Made by a program: the position numbers and the translations under genes. Below are positions 9,059-19,879 of a stretch of 33,834 nt of DNA, piece by piece. Position 1 is the first letter of the stretch. The number at the start of each line of letters is the position of its first letter. The DNA lies in assembly GCA_945874105.1 (NCBI GenBank), contig CAMCFJ010000030.1, positions 1 to 33,834 of the forward strand, given 5' to 3'. The notes under the pieces are model-generated. The model saw only the letters and a program-made list of their open reading frames with translations, was not told the DNA's origin and did not search any database. The DNA comes from Candidatus Nitrotoga sp. CP45 (GTDB taxonomy: Bacteria; Pseudomonadota; Gammaproteobacteria; Burkholderiales; Gallionellaceae).

Positions 9059-9330
9059 GCTACCGCTTGGTTTTTACCGAGCAATATGTAAGGCGCGCAG
9101 CACGTTTTCTCAAGCGGCATCCCGATCTGGAAAAGCAATATCTTAAAACCCTGCAACTGCTTGAGTTGAATCCCCACCACCCTTCATTGCGTTTGCATTC
9201 CTTGAGTGGAAAGCTGCAAGCCCTGCATTCGGTTTCCATCAATCTTTCTTATCGCATTACGTTGGAGCTGCTGATTCTGGATGAGCAGATTATCCCTGTG
9301 AACGTTGGCGACCACGATGCTGTGTATTGA
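9055..9330 (+). CDS. RelE/ParE-superfamily toxin (YafQ-like)
   Basis: A 91-residue basic protein of the RelE/ParE fold: N-terminal strand YRLVFTEQYVRRAARFLKRH, a helix, then the closing strands ...LSYRITLELLILDEQIIPVNVGDHDAVY. The ending G-x-H-x-x-x-Y resembles YafQ-type mRNA interferases, whose near-terminal histidine takes part in cleaving ribosome-bound mRNA; ParE-type gyrase poisons lack this end. That favours a ribosome-dependent RNase, but the subfamily cannot be fixed from sequence reading alone. Start overlaps the antitoxin stop by four bases. The gene runs convergently towards uvrD. Confidence 0.82.
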   Translation: MSYRLVFTEQYVRRAARFLKRHPDLEKQYLKTLQLLELNPHHPSLRLHSLSGKLQALHSVSINLSYRITLELLILDEQIIPVNVGDHDAVY

Positions 9331-9431
9331 ATGACTGCACCCCTTGCGCATCTGGCCATTCTGCATAGGCAGAGAATAGACTTCCAACCCATATATTAAA
9401 CCGGTCGGAGATATGGACATACTAGCCATTA

Positions 9432-11606
9432 TTAAAGCGGAGTAAGTTTCGCGTATTCCAGCGCCAGCCACTTCGTGCCGGCTGTGCGAAAATTTACCTG
9501 TATGCGCATATCTGAACTGCCGCCCTCCGTGTTGACGATGACCCCTTCGCCAAACTTGGCGTGATGCACTGCCTGGCCAATACGCCATGGAGAGTCCTGT
9601 GCGCCAGCGCTTTTTTCTCCCCCCAACCCTCTCATGCTTACGGGAATGGACTTGGAAGTGAGAGGGATTGAATATCCGGAAGAGTTAAAGTTATTGCGTG
9701 CAGTTATGCGCGGCGTAATCCAGTGCAACAACTCTTCCGGCAGCTCGCGAAAAAAGCTGGACATCAAGTTGTAATTCACCTGCCCATGCAGCATGCGGCT
9801 CTGCGCAAAGGAGAGATACAGCCTGCGCCGTGCGCGTGTGATAGCCACATACATCAGGCGGCGTTCTTCATCCACACCGGCGTCCGCCATGCGGCTGTTC
9901 TGGTGCGGGAATAAGCCCTCTTCCAGCCCGCTCATGAACACAGTATGAAATTCCAAACCTTTGGATGAGTGTACCGTCATCAGGTGTAGCGCATCCGCGT
10001 CAGCTTCTGCCTGACTTTCACCTGATTCAAGCGCGGCATGAGTGAGGAAGGAAGTCAGGCTGTCGTCCTCGTTCTCATGCACAAACAGCGTCGCGGCATT
10101 GATCAGCTCATTGAGGTTTTCTAGCCGTTCCTGAGCCTCGCGTTGTTTGACACCCGTTTCGTTTTGATAATGTACCAGCAACCCGCTATGCAGAATTATA
10201 TGGTCGATGGCTTCCGGCAACGGCAGTTCACGCGTGGCATCGGCCATCATGTCGATTAAATTTACAAACGTCGCCACCTTGCCGCTCGCTTGTTTTGCCA
10301 CCTGCCACAGGCTGACATTTTGCGCGCGCGCCGCCTCCTGTAATTGTTCGATAGTGCGCGCGCCGATACCGCGCGTAGGAAAATTGATGATGCGCAGCAG
10401 CGCGTTATCGTCACCCGAGTTTTGTATCAGGCGCAGATATGCCAGCGCATGCTTGATTTCCTGCCTCTCGAAAAACCTCAGTCCGCCATACACGCGATAG
10501 GCCACGCCGGCTGATACCAGTGCGTGTTCGATGACGCGCGACTGAGCATTGGAACGATATAAAACGGCCATCTCGGCCAGATGAACGCCTTCTCGGTTGA
10601 GTTGGCGCGCCTCGTCCACGATGAATCTGGCTTCTTCCGCATCGGTGGGCGCCTCGTACACGCGTATTGGCTCACCTTTGTTTTCCGAGGTCCATAAATT
10701 CTTGCCTAGACGGCTGCGATTATTTTTGATTAGCGCATTGGCGGCATCAAGGATGTTGCCGTGCGAGCGATAGTTTTGCTCCAGCTTGATCACATTCTGC
10801 ACATGAAAGTCGCGCGTCAGTTCCTGCATATTGCCGACATTCGCGCCACGAAACGCATAAATGGATTGGTCGTCGTCGCCCACCGCAAACAAGGCATTGT
10901 GTTGCCCAGCCAATAATTTGAGCCATTGGTATTGCAAGCGGTTGGTGTCCTGAAATTCATCCACCAAAATGTGGCGAAAGCGCGCCTGATAATGCTCCCG
11001 TAATGGTTGGTTGCGCGACAGCAATTCGTAGCAGCGCAATAGCAACTCGGAAAAATCCACTACGCCTTCGCGCTGGCACTGCTCGTCATAAGCAGCAAAA
11101 ATTTCTACCTTGCGGCGGGTGTAGGGATCAAAGGCTTCCACCTCATGCGCGCGCAGGCCTTGTTCCTTATTGCCGCTGATAAAACTCTGAACCTCGCGCG
11201 GTGGATATTTTTCGTCATCCACATTCAGCACTTTCATTAGCCGCTTGATGGAAGCAAGCTGATCGGCGCTATCCAGAATCTGAAAAGTCTGCGGCAACAT
11301 GGCTTCGCGGTGATGGGCGCGCAACATGCGGTTACACAGCCCATGAAAAGTGCCCATCCATAGCCCGCGTATATTGATCGGTAGCATGGCGGACAAGCGC
11401 ACGAGCATTTCCTTCGCCGCCTTGTTGGTGAAGGTGACAGCCAGAATGCCGTGCGGGCTGACTTGCCCGGTGCTGATCAGCCAGGCGATACGCGTGGTCA
11501 GCACACGTGTTTTGCCGCTGCCCGCACCGGCCAGGATCAGCGCCGATTGCTCCGGCAGGGTGACGGCAGCGCGCTGTTCTGGATTAAGGCCGGAAAGAAA
11601 ATCCAT
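9432..11606 (-). CDS. uvrD: DNA helicase II (UvrD)
   Basis: A 724-residue superfamily 1 3'-5' helicase used in nucleotide excision and mismatch repair. Motifs in order: Q-motif LNPEQRAAV, Walker A AGAGSGKT (about 26-33), motif Ia AVTFTNKAAKEM, Walker B VDEFQDTN, motif III VGDDDQSIYAFRGA, motif IV LEQNYRS, motif V LMTVHSSKGLEF and motif VI YVAITRARRRLYL. The C-terminal Tudor-like end (GQAVHHAKFGEGVIVN...KWLALEYAKLTPL) identifies UvrD rather than Rep. Length is close to E. coli UvrD (720). It lies downstream of prk on the same strand but is separated from it by the terminator at 11620-11658, so it should have its own start signal in the short gap. Confidence 0.95.
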   Translation of the reverse strand: MDFLSGLNPEQRAAVTLPEQSALILAGAGSGKTRVLTTRIAWLISTGQVSPHGILAVTFTNKAAKEMLVRLSAMLPINIRGLWMGTFHGLCNRMLRAHHREAMLPQTFQILDSADQLASIKRLMKVLNVDDEKYPPREVQSFISGNKEQGLRAHEVEAFDPYTRRKVEIFAAYDEQCQREGVVDFSELLLRCYELLSRNQPLREHYQARFRHILVDEFQDTNRLQYQWLKLLAGQHNALFAVGDDDQSIYAFRGANVGNMQELTRDFHVQNVIKLEQNYRSHGNILDAANALIKNNRSRLGKNLWTSENKGEPIRVYEAPTDAEEARFIVDEARQLNREGVHLAEMAVLYRSNAQSRVIEHALVSAGVAYRVYGGLRFFERQEIKHALAYLRLIQNSGDDNALLRIINFPTRGIGARTIEQLQEAARAQNVSLWQVAKQASGKVATFVNLIDMMADATRELPLPEAIDHIILHSGLLVHYQNETGVKQREAQERLENLNELINAATLFVHENEDDSLTSFLTHAALESGESQAEADADALHLMTVHSSKGLEFHTVFMSGLEEGLFPHQNSRMADAGVDEERRLMYVAITRARRRLYLSFAQSRMLHGQVNYNLMSSFFRELPEELLHWITPRITARNNFNSSGYSIPLTSKSIPVSMRGLGGEKSAGAQDSPWRIGQAVHHAKFGEGVIVNTEGGSSDMRIQVNFRTAGTKWLALEYAKLTPL

Positions 11607-11619
11607 TAGGGATATCCAT

Positions 11620-11658
11620 AAACAAAACGGGGAACCAGAAACTATTCCTGATTCCCCG
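11620..11658 (-). terminator. Rho-independent terminator of prk
   Basis: Read on the minus strand, CGGGGAATCAG (11658-11648) pairs with CTGGTTCCCCG (11638-11628) over 11 positions with one G-U wobble, a 9-base loop, and is followed directly by TTTTGTTT (11627-11620). This is a textbook intrinsic terminator, placed about 20 bases after the prk stop and before the uvrD start. Confidence 0.9.
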
Positions 11659-11678
11659 CTAACATCAAATTAAAAAAA

Positions 11679-12566
11679 TTACTTATTTCTGTTCTGGAGC
11701 ATCTCATGCATGATTGGAGCCAGAATCACTTCCATCGCAAAGCTCATTTTGCCACCGGGTACGACAATGGTATTCGAGCGCGACATGAAGGAAGATTGAA
11801 TCATGTCAAGAAGGTATGAAAAATCCACGCCCTTGGGATCACGGAAACGAATCACTACAAAACTTTCGTCCGGTGTAGGGATGTCACGTGCAATGAAAGG
11901 GTTGGAAGTATCCACCGTAGACACGCGCTGAAAGTTGATGTCAGTACGCGAAAATTGTGGTGTGATGAAATTAATATAATCCGGCATGCGGCGCAGGATG
12001 GTATCTACCGTCGCTTCAGCGGAATAGCCACGCTCAGCTTGATCACGATGGATTTTCTGTATCCATTCCAGATTGACGATGGGAACCACGCCTATGCTCA
12101 AGTCAACATGCTTGGCTGCATCCACGGAGTCTGTCTTCACCATGCCGTGCAAACCTTCATAAAACAGCAGGTCGGAACCGGCGGCAATATCTTCCCACGG
12201 CGTAAATTGGCCGGGGTTCAAGCTGGTGCTCAAGCGTGCATTCAGCTCCTTCGCTTCAGCATCGCTATGAATGTAATAACGGCGCTTGCAAGAACCGGTT
12301 TCGCCATAAGATTTGAAGGTCTCTGCAATTTTGTCGAAATGGTTGGCTTCGGGTCCAAAGTGGCTGAACGAATGATTGCCTGCCTTGCCAGCTTCAGCCA
12401 TGGCAGCCCGGAACTCAAGGCGATCCAGACTGTGCAGGCTGTCACCTTCAATCACGGCGGCATTTATGTGCTCACGGCGGAAAATATTTTCAAAAGCGCG
12501 CTTGGCGGTAGTAGTGCCGGCGCCCGATGAACCGGTCACAGCAATCACGGGGTGCTTGCGGGACAT
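11679..12566 (-). CDS. prk: Phosphoribulokinase (class I, proteobacterial type)
   Basis: A 295-residue cytosolic kinase that makes ribulose-1,5-bisphosphate from ribulose-5-phosphate and ATP, the committed Calvin-Benson-Bassham step before RuBisCO. The P-loop GSSGAGTTT (about 12-20), the EGDSLHSLDR segment, NHSFSHFGPEANHFD and LLFYEGLHGMV are diagnostic of the short, NADH-activated bacterial form; plant-type PRKs are longer and have regulatory cysteines. AGGAGA lies about eight bases before the ATG. It forms a single-gene unit with its own promoter and terminator. No RuBisCO or cbbR gene is in the window, so the Calvin genes are dispersed. Confidence 0.96.
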   Translation of the reverse strand: MSRKHPVIAVTGSSGAGTTTAKRAFENIFRREHINAAVIEGDSLHSLDRLEFRAAMAEAGKAGNHSFSHFGPEANHFDKIAETFKSYGETGSCKRRYYIHSDAEAKELNARLSTSLNPGQFTPWEDIAAGSDLLFYEGLHGMVKTDSVDAAKHVDLSIGVVPIVNLEWIQKIHRDQAERGYSAEATVDTILRRMPDYINFITPQFSRTDINFQRVSTVDTSNPFIARDIPTPDESFVVIRFRDPKGVDFSYLLDMIQSSFMSRSNTIVVPGGKMSFAMEVILAPIMHEMLQNRNK

Positions 12567-12609
12567 AGTAAAACTCTCCTGAAGGATATGAAAAAATTAT
12601 TTCGGCAAC

Positions 12610-15439
<2,830 letters not shown>

Positions 15440-15456
15440 CCAATGGAAAGATGCCA

Positions 15457-15978
15457 ATGCGCACAAATCTGCTGATACTACCGCTGTTGATGTTCACGCT
15501 CTTGCTGAGTGCATGCGGTTTCCATTTGCGCGGGCAAGGGGGATTTGCATTCCCATTCCAGACATTATTCATACAGGCACCGAATGCCAATGCGCCTTTC
15601 ATTCTCGATTTAAAACGCACAGTGCAGTTATATGGCGTTAAGCTCGTTGATACGTCCGAAAACGCGCAACTGACGCTGCATATCGTTTCCGAAACCATGA
15701 GCAAGCAGATACTTTCCTTGAGTGATGCCGGCCGCGTGCGTGAATACCAGCTGATTTACCGTGTGTCGTTGCGTGCTTACGATAGCAAACAGCAGGAATG
15801 GGTTCCCGCTGATGAGATCGTGTTGCAGCGTTATTTGTCATATGACAACACACAGATTCTTGCCAAGGAAATGGAGGAAACGGTTCTTTATCAGGACATG
15901 CGCAATGACGCGGTCCAGCAGATATTGCGCCGCTTGAGTTTGGCCAAGCCGCCACAATCGCCACAATCGCCACAATGA
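15457..15978 (+). CDS. lptE: LPS assembly outer-membrane lipoprotein LptE
   Basis: A 173-residue lipoprotein that plugs the LptD barrel and helps place lipopolysaccharide in the outer leaflet. The signal peptide ends in the lipobox LLSAC, with Cys at about residue 20, followed by GFHLRG, the hallmark N-terminus of LptE (RlpB). The remaining LptE fold (NAQLTLHIVSE..., REYQLIYRVSLRAYD, RYLSYDNTQILAKEMEE) is recognisable. I chose ATG 15457 over 15451 because GGAAAG at 15445-15450 is then correctly spaced. The gene ends in three in-frame copies of a 9-base unit giving PPQSPQSPQ. It lies between leuS and holA, as in most proteobacteria. Confidence 0.93.
   Translation: MRTNLLILPLLMFTLLLSACGFHLRGQGGFAFPFQTLFIQAPNANAPFILDLKRTVQLYGVKLVDTSENAQLTLHIVSETMSKQILSLSDAGRVREYQLIYRVSLRAYDSKQQEWVPADEIVLQRYLSYDNTQILAKEMEETVLYQDMRNDAVQQILRRLSLAKPPQSPQSPQ
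15952..15978 (+). repeat. Three tandem 9-bp units at the 3' end of lptE
   Basis: CCACAATCG occurs at 15952-15960 and 15961-15969 and again as CCACAATGA at 15970-15978, where the last copy supplies the stop codon. The repeat is in frame, so copy-number change would only lengthen or shorten the PQS tail. Confidence 0.9.
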
Positions 15979-15994
15979 AACTAGCTGACCTACG

Positions 15995-17008
15995 ATGAAA
16001 CTTTCCGGGGAGGAGCTGTCGCACCACCTTGCCCAAGGGCTTGCGCCGCTGTACGTCATTCACGGCGAGGCGTTGCTGCTGGCGATCGAGGCTGCCGATG
16101 CCATTCGCGCTGCAGCACGCACGGCAGGCTATACCGAACGTGAAGTGCTAATCGCTGAGCCGGGCTTCAAGTGGGCAGAGTTGCGCAACAGCGCGCAAAG
16201 TATGTCGCTATTCTCTACGCGCAAGCTGGTGGATCTGCGCATTCCATCCGGCAAGCCGGGGGTGGAAGGTGCGCAGGCCTTGCAGGATTATTGCCAGAAA
16301 TTGAACGCCGACACAGTCACGCTGGTATCGCTGCCACGATTGGACAAGGCTGCCTTGGGCAGCAAATGGTTCACTGCGCTGTCAGCGCAGGGGGTGGTAA
16401 TCGCCACTGAGGAAATCACACTTAATGCACTGCCGGCCTGGATTTCGAGCCGATTGAAACGACAGAATCAATCCGCTGATGCAGACACTTTGGTGTTTCT
16501 CGCAGAGCGGGTGGAAGGCAATTTGCTGGCGGCTTATCAGGAAATTCAAAAGCTCGCTTTGCTGTTTCCTGCCGGGCCATTATCTTTCGAACAGGTGAAG
16601 GACTCCGTGATGGATGTGGCGCGCTATGACGTGTTCAAGCTGTCCGAGGCCATGCTGGCGGGTGATGTCGCGCGGTATGCGCACATCCTCGATGGTCTGC
16701 GTGCGGAAGGCACGGCTACTGTCCTGATACTGTGGGCGCTGGCCGAGGATATCCGCACGCTGAGCAAGGTGTTGCGTGCCATGCAGCACAGTGGCAATTT
16801 GACTACTGCGCTACGCGATGCGCGTGTATGGGGCACACGCCAAAAGCTCGTGGAGCGCGCTGTGCGACGCTTTAGTCCGGTTGTGGCCGAGCGCGCCTTG
16901 CGTCAGGCCGCGCACGTGGACAAGGTGGTTAAGGGCTTGCGCCGTGGCAACGTGTGGGATGAGTTGCTGCAATTGGGGGTTCGCTGCGCTAATGTGAAAG
17001 CGGCATAA
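15995..17008 (+). CDS. holA: DNA polymerase III delta subunit
   Basis: A 337-residue clamp-loader subunit that opens the beta sliding clamp. Family features: N-terminal LYVIHGEALLLAIEAADAIRAAA with the degenerate P-loop region, the beta-clamp-interacting SMSLFSTRKLVDLRIPSGKPG segment, and the C-terminal DVARYDVFKLSEAMLAGD and ALAEDIRTL helices of the collar domain. Length matches E. coli HolA (343). It begins 16 bases after lptE with only a weak ribosome site and ends five bases before cutA, so it is read within the leuS transcript. Confidence 0.95.
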   Translation: MKLSGEELSHHLAQGLAPLYVIHGEALLLAIEAADAIRAAARTAGYTEREVLIAEPGFKWAELRNSAQSMSLFSTRKLVDLRIPSGKPGVEGAQALQDYCQKLNADTVTLVSLPRLDKAALGSKWFTALSAQGVVIATEEITLNALPAWISSRLKRQNQSADADTLVFLAERVEGNLLAAYQEIQKLALLFPAGPLSFEQVKDSVMDVARYDVFKLSEAMLAGDVARYAHILDGLRAEGTATVLILWALAEDIRTLSKVLRAMQHSGNLTTALRDARVWGTRQKLVERAVRRFSPVVAERALRQAAHVDKVVKGLRRGNVWDELLQLGVRCANVKAA

Positions 17009-17013
17009 CGCGA

Positions 17014-17376
17014 ATGGACGAAATTCTGCTGGTCCTGACCAACTTGCCGAATCATGAGAGCGCCCAGCGCGTGGCTAATGCTTTGATTGAAAGTCGCGCC
17101 GCCGCATGCATCAACATGCTGGCGGAATGCACATCGGTCTATCGCTGGCAGGGAAAAATAGAGACGGCTAGTGAGGTGCCGCTGCTGATCAAGACTACCC
17201 GCGCCGCCTACCCACAGCTTGAGGCCGTCATCCGTGCCCATCATCCTTATGAACTTCCCGAGATTATTGCTGTCTCGGTTAACGCGGGGTTGCCCGGCTA
17301 TCTCCAGTGGATCGTGCAAGAAACATCGCCAACATCTGATATTTCCACAGAGGCATTTGGTTCATCAAATTACTGA
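17014..17376 (+). CDS. cutA: Divalent-cation tolerance protein CutA
   Basis: A 120-residue member of the CutA1 family, small trimeric proteins with a ferredoxin-like fold linked genetically to copper tolerance but without a clear biochemical role. The family blocks are all visible: LVLTNLPNHESAQRVANALIE, AACINML, SVYRWQGKIE, EVPLLIKTTRAAYPQLEAVIRAHHPYELPEI and GYLQWI. Placement just upstream of dsbD repeats the cutA-dsbD pairing of E. coli. Confidence 0.95.
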   Translation: MDEILLVLTNLPNHESAQRVANALIESRAAACINMLAECTSVYRWQGKIETASEVPLLIKTTRAAYPQLEAVIRAHHPYELPEIIAVSVNAGLPGYLQWIVQETSPTSDISTEAFGSSNY

Positions 17377-17410
17377 TTTACAGGTAACACCCACAAAGGT
17401 TTTGAAAGCG

Positions 17411-19252
17411 ATGCGTCTCTTACTACTGATATTGTTATGCTTGGCTCCGTTATCCCACGCGGAAAGTATTCTGGATCGCCTGCCGCTGCTGGGTAGCGCG
17501 AAGTCGACTGTCATTTTGCATCCGGATAAGGCATTCGGGCTGGAAGTCAGCGCGCGCGATGAATCTACCCTGCTTGCCAATTTCAGGATCACGCCGGGCT
17601 ACTATTTATATCGTGACAAGGTTAAATTCACACTATTGGGCGATTCCGCAAAAGCTGCGGGCGTAAAAATTACGAATGTGTCCATGCCAAAAGGGGACAT
17701 GAAGTCTGACCCCAACTTCGGTGACATGACGGTATTTCATCAGTCCTTCCAAGCGGTGATTACGCTGGAACGCAACAACAGTTCGGCTCAGGAGATTACG
17801 CTGGCAGCCAGTTATCAGGGGTGCAAAGAAAACGATCTTTGCTATGCGCCGATTGATAAGCAGTTCAAGATCGTGCTACCCAAGGTAAGTCTCGCAACAA
17901 AATCGCCGCAGATGCAAGCCTCGACGCAGCCGGCGCAAGCCGTTGCAATGCCTGCTGATTCCGAAAGTACGCAGCTCGCCAAACTCTTCAAGCAAGGTAG
18001 CTTTTGGCTGATCGTGACATTTTTCTTTGGCGCCGGGTTGCTGCTTGCTTTCACCCCCTGCGTGCTGCCGATGATTCCTATTCTTTCCGGCATCATCGTC
18101 GGTCGCAACTCACATCCCACCAAAATGCACGGCTTTCTCTTGTCGCTCGCCTACGTGCTCGGCATGGCATTAACCTATGCAGCGATCGGCGTGGCTGCCG
18201 GTCTGTCCGGCACGCTATTATCCAGCGCGCTGCAAACGCCCTGGGCGCTGGGCAGCTTCGCAGCCGTGTTCGTGCTGCTGTCTTTATCGATGTTCGGTTT
18301 TTACGAGATACAACTTCCCTCTGTCCTGCAAAGCAAGTTGACCAATACCAGCAACCGCTTGCATGGCGGCCATCTGAGTGGCGTGTTCGTGATGGGCGCT
18401 CTCTCTGCCATTATCGTCAGTCCATGCGTCGCTGCGCCCATGGCGGCGGCGCTGCTGTATATCGGGCAGACGCATGATGCCTGGCTGGGCGGAACAGCAT
18501 TGTTCGCTCTGGCAATGGGCATGGGCTTGCCATTGCTGGTGATCGGCGCATCAGCAGGCGCGCTATTGCCCAAGGCGGGCGCCTGGATGGAAGCGGTCAA
18601 GTATTTCTTTGGCGTGTTAATGCTGGCGCTCGCGATCTGGCTCATTTCAACGCTGATCCCGCTGAGCATACAGATGTTGCTGTGGGCGGCATTGCTGGTG
18701 CTTTCTGCCATTTATATGCACGCGCTGGATGCGCTGCCAAACAATGCTTCGGGTTGGCAGAAGCTATGGAAAGGCATCGGCATTCTCGCGCTTCTGCTGG
18801 GCAGCGCCTACCTGATCGGCGCACTCTCCGGCGCACGCGACATCCTGCGCCCGCTGTCAGCACTTGGCAACGGCCAGGCAGAAGCGGCCGCCACTTTGCA
18901 ATTTGTGCGGGTAAAGAATGTGGCTGAACTGGATGGACGCATTGCACAGGCGAATGGCAAGACGGTGATGCTGGATTTCTACGCAGACTGGTGCATATCG
19001 TGCAAGGAGATGGAGCGATATACGTTCACCGATGCCAAGGTTCAGGCTAAACTGAAAAACGCTGTGTTGCTACAAATCGACGTCACTGCCAATAACGACG
19101 AAGATAAAGCACTGCTAAAACGTTTTGATTTATTCGGGCCGCCCGCCATACTGTTTTTTGGTGCGCAAGGGCGCGAGCAGGAAGGCCGCCGTGTAACTGG
19201 ATATCAGGATGCAGGGCAGTTCCTTCAAATGCTGAAAAGTGTGGGGCTATGA
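17411..19252 (+). CDS. dsbD: Thiol:disulfide interchange protein DsbD
   Basis: A 613-residue inner-membrane reductase that moves electrons from cytoplasmic thioredoxin to periplasmic DsbC, DsbG and cytochrome-maturation partners. After a signal peptide (MRLLLLILLCLAPLSHA) comes the immunoglobulin-like alpha domain with its redox pair C138 and C144 (CKENDLC), then the beta domain of eight membrane segments with FTPCVLPMIPI and SPCVAAPM, and the C-terminal thioredoxin-like gamma domain with DWCISCKEME (C528, C531). All three cysteine pairs are intact. An open frame extends upstream into cutA to 17219, but the ATG at 17411 is chosen because it starts the signal peptide. Confidence 0.95.
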   Translation: MRLLLLILLCLAPLSHAESILDRLPLLGSAKSTVILHPDKAFGLEVSARDESTLLANFRITPGYYLYRDKVKFTLLGDSAKAAGVKITNVSMPKGDMKSDPNFGDMTVFHQSFQAVITLERNNSSAQEITLAASYQGCKENDLCYAPIDKQFKIVLPKVSLATKSPQMQASTQPAQAVAMPADSESTQLAKLFKQGSFWLIVTFFFGAGLLLAFTPCVLPMIPILSGIIVGRNSHPTKMHGFLLSLAYVLGMALTYAAIGVAAGLSGTLLSSALQTPWALGSFAAVFVLLSLSMFGFYEIQLPSVLQSKLTNTSNRLHGGHLSGVFVMGALSAIIVSPCVAAPMAAALLYIGQTHDAWLGGTALFALAMGMGLPLLVIGASAGALLPKAGAWMEAVKYFFGVLMLALAIWLISTLIPLSIQMLLWAALLVLSAIYMHALDALPNNASGWQKLWKGIGILALLLGSAYLIGALSGARDILRPLSALGNGQAEAAATLQFVRVKNVAELDGRIAQANGKTVMLDFYADWCISCKEMERYTFTDAKVQAKLKNAVLLQIDVTANNDEDKALLKRFDLFGPPAILFFGAQGREQEGRRVTGYQDAGQFLQMLKSVGL

Positions 19253-19389
19253 TTTTTAGATTATTGATTTCTACCGAATGGTGAGTTAAAGTAATCCGGA
19301 GTCTAACAATGCTATTGTTTCTTTAAAGATTCATGGATACCGTTTGCTTTAACACTTTTACTTAACATTAAATTTTTAAAGGGTTCATT

Positions 19390-19704
19390 ATGGCTGCAAT
19401 AACCGAAAAAGATCTGACCGAATTACTGATTGGCATCGTTAATACTCAAGTCGCGATGATCGAGACATTAAAAGACCAAAAGGATTATCATTCAGTAACA
19501 AGAGTAGTAAGTAGTATTGGCGTCGTTGCAGGATTAGAGGATGAAGGCACGACTGGTGGTCAAGATCCTGTGCGTCCACCGATGACATTGTCAAGACTTC
19601 CGGCACATTTAGTGCTTAGGGCGCTTTCATCCCGTGGTTCATTTCCACAGAACATGGAACAGCTTGCTCATCAAGAAATGGGCAAGCTTTTTAACAAACC
19701 ATAA
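19390..19704 (+). CDS. Unrecognised 104-residue protein
   Basis: I do not recognise this family. It is a small soluble protein without signal peptide, membrane segment or cysteine. The N-terminal half looks helical (EKDLTELLIGIVNTQVAMIETLKDQKDYHSV), a Gly/Thr/Pro linker follows (DEGTTGGQDPVRPP), and the C-terminal half is another helical part (LSRLPAHLVLRALSSRGSF...). AAAGGG at 19378-19383 is a good ribosome site before the ATG, which argues that it is a real gene. The upstream 137 bases are AT-rich, suggesting its own promoter; a strong hairpin follows at 19733-19772. It stands alone between dsbD and the moeB strand. Confidence 0.65.
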   Translation: MAAITEKDLTELLIGIVNTQVAMIETLKDQKDYHSVTRVVSSIGVVAGLEDEGTTGGQDPVRPPMTLSRLPAHLVLRALSSRGSFPQNMEQLAHQEMGKLFNKP

Positions 19705-19732
19705 CGGTCATCATAGATTTGGTGTAAAAGTT

Positions 19733-19772
19733 CTATCCGGGATTGCTGTTTATTCCATGCCAGCCCGGATAG
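19733..19772. repeat. 9-bp perfect hairpin between the 19390 gene and moeB
   Basis: CTATCCGGG (19733-19741) and CCCGGATAG (19764-19772) pair perfectly around a 22-base loop; a further AAG/CTT pairing is possible after a bulge. No T-run follows on either strand, so it is not a classic terminator, but its position between convergent genes suits a bidirectional transcription barrier or an mRNA-end stabiliser. Confidence 0.6.
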
Positions 19773-19879
19773 CTTCTGGAGCTAAAACGTAGCCACGGCA
19801 CGAATTTTGTTATTCACTTCTTGACCCATCTTTGAACACCCCATCGTCCTCAATCCGGGGCGACACTTTCCCATCGACA

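Noticed and set aside
9360-9416. Weak hairpins between the toxin gene and uvrD (TCTGC/GCAGA and CCATAT/ATATGG)
   Set aside because: Stems are only 5-6 bp and no T-run follows on either strand, so a terminator call is not supported.
17219-17410. Upstream extension of dsbD inside cutA
   Set aside because: Overlaps the cutA gene in another frame; the signal peptide begins at 17411.
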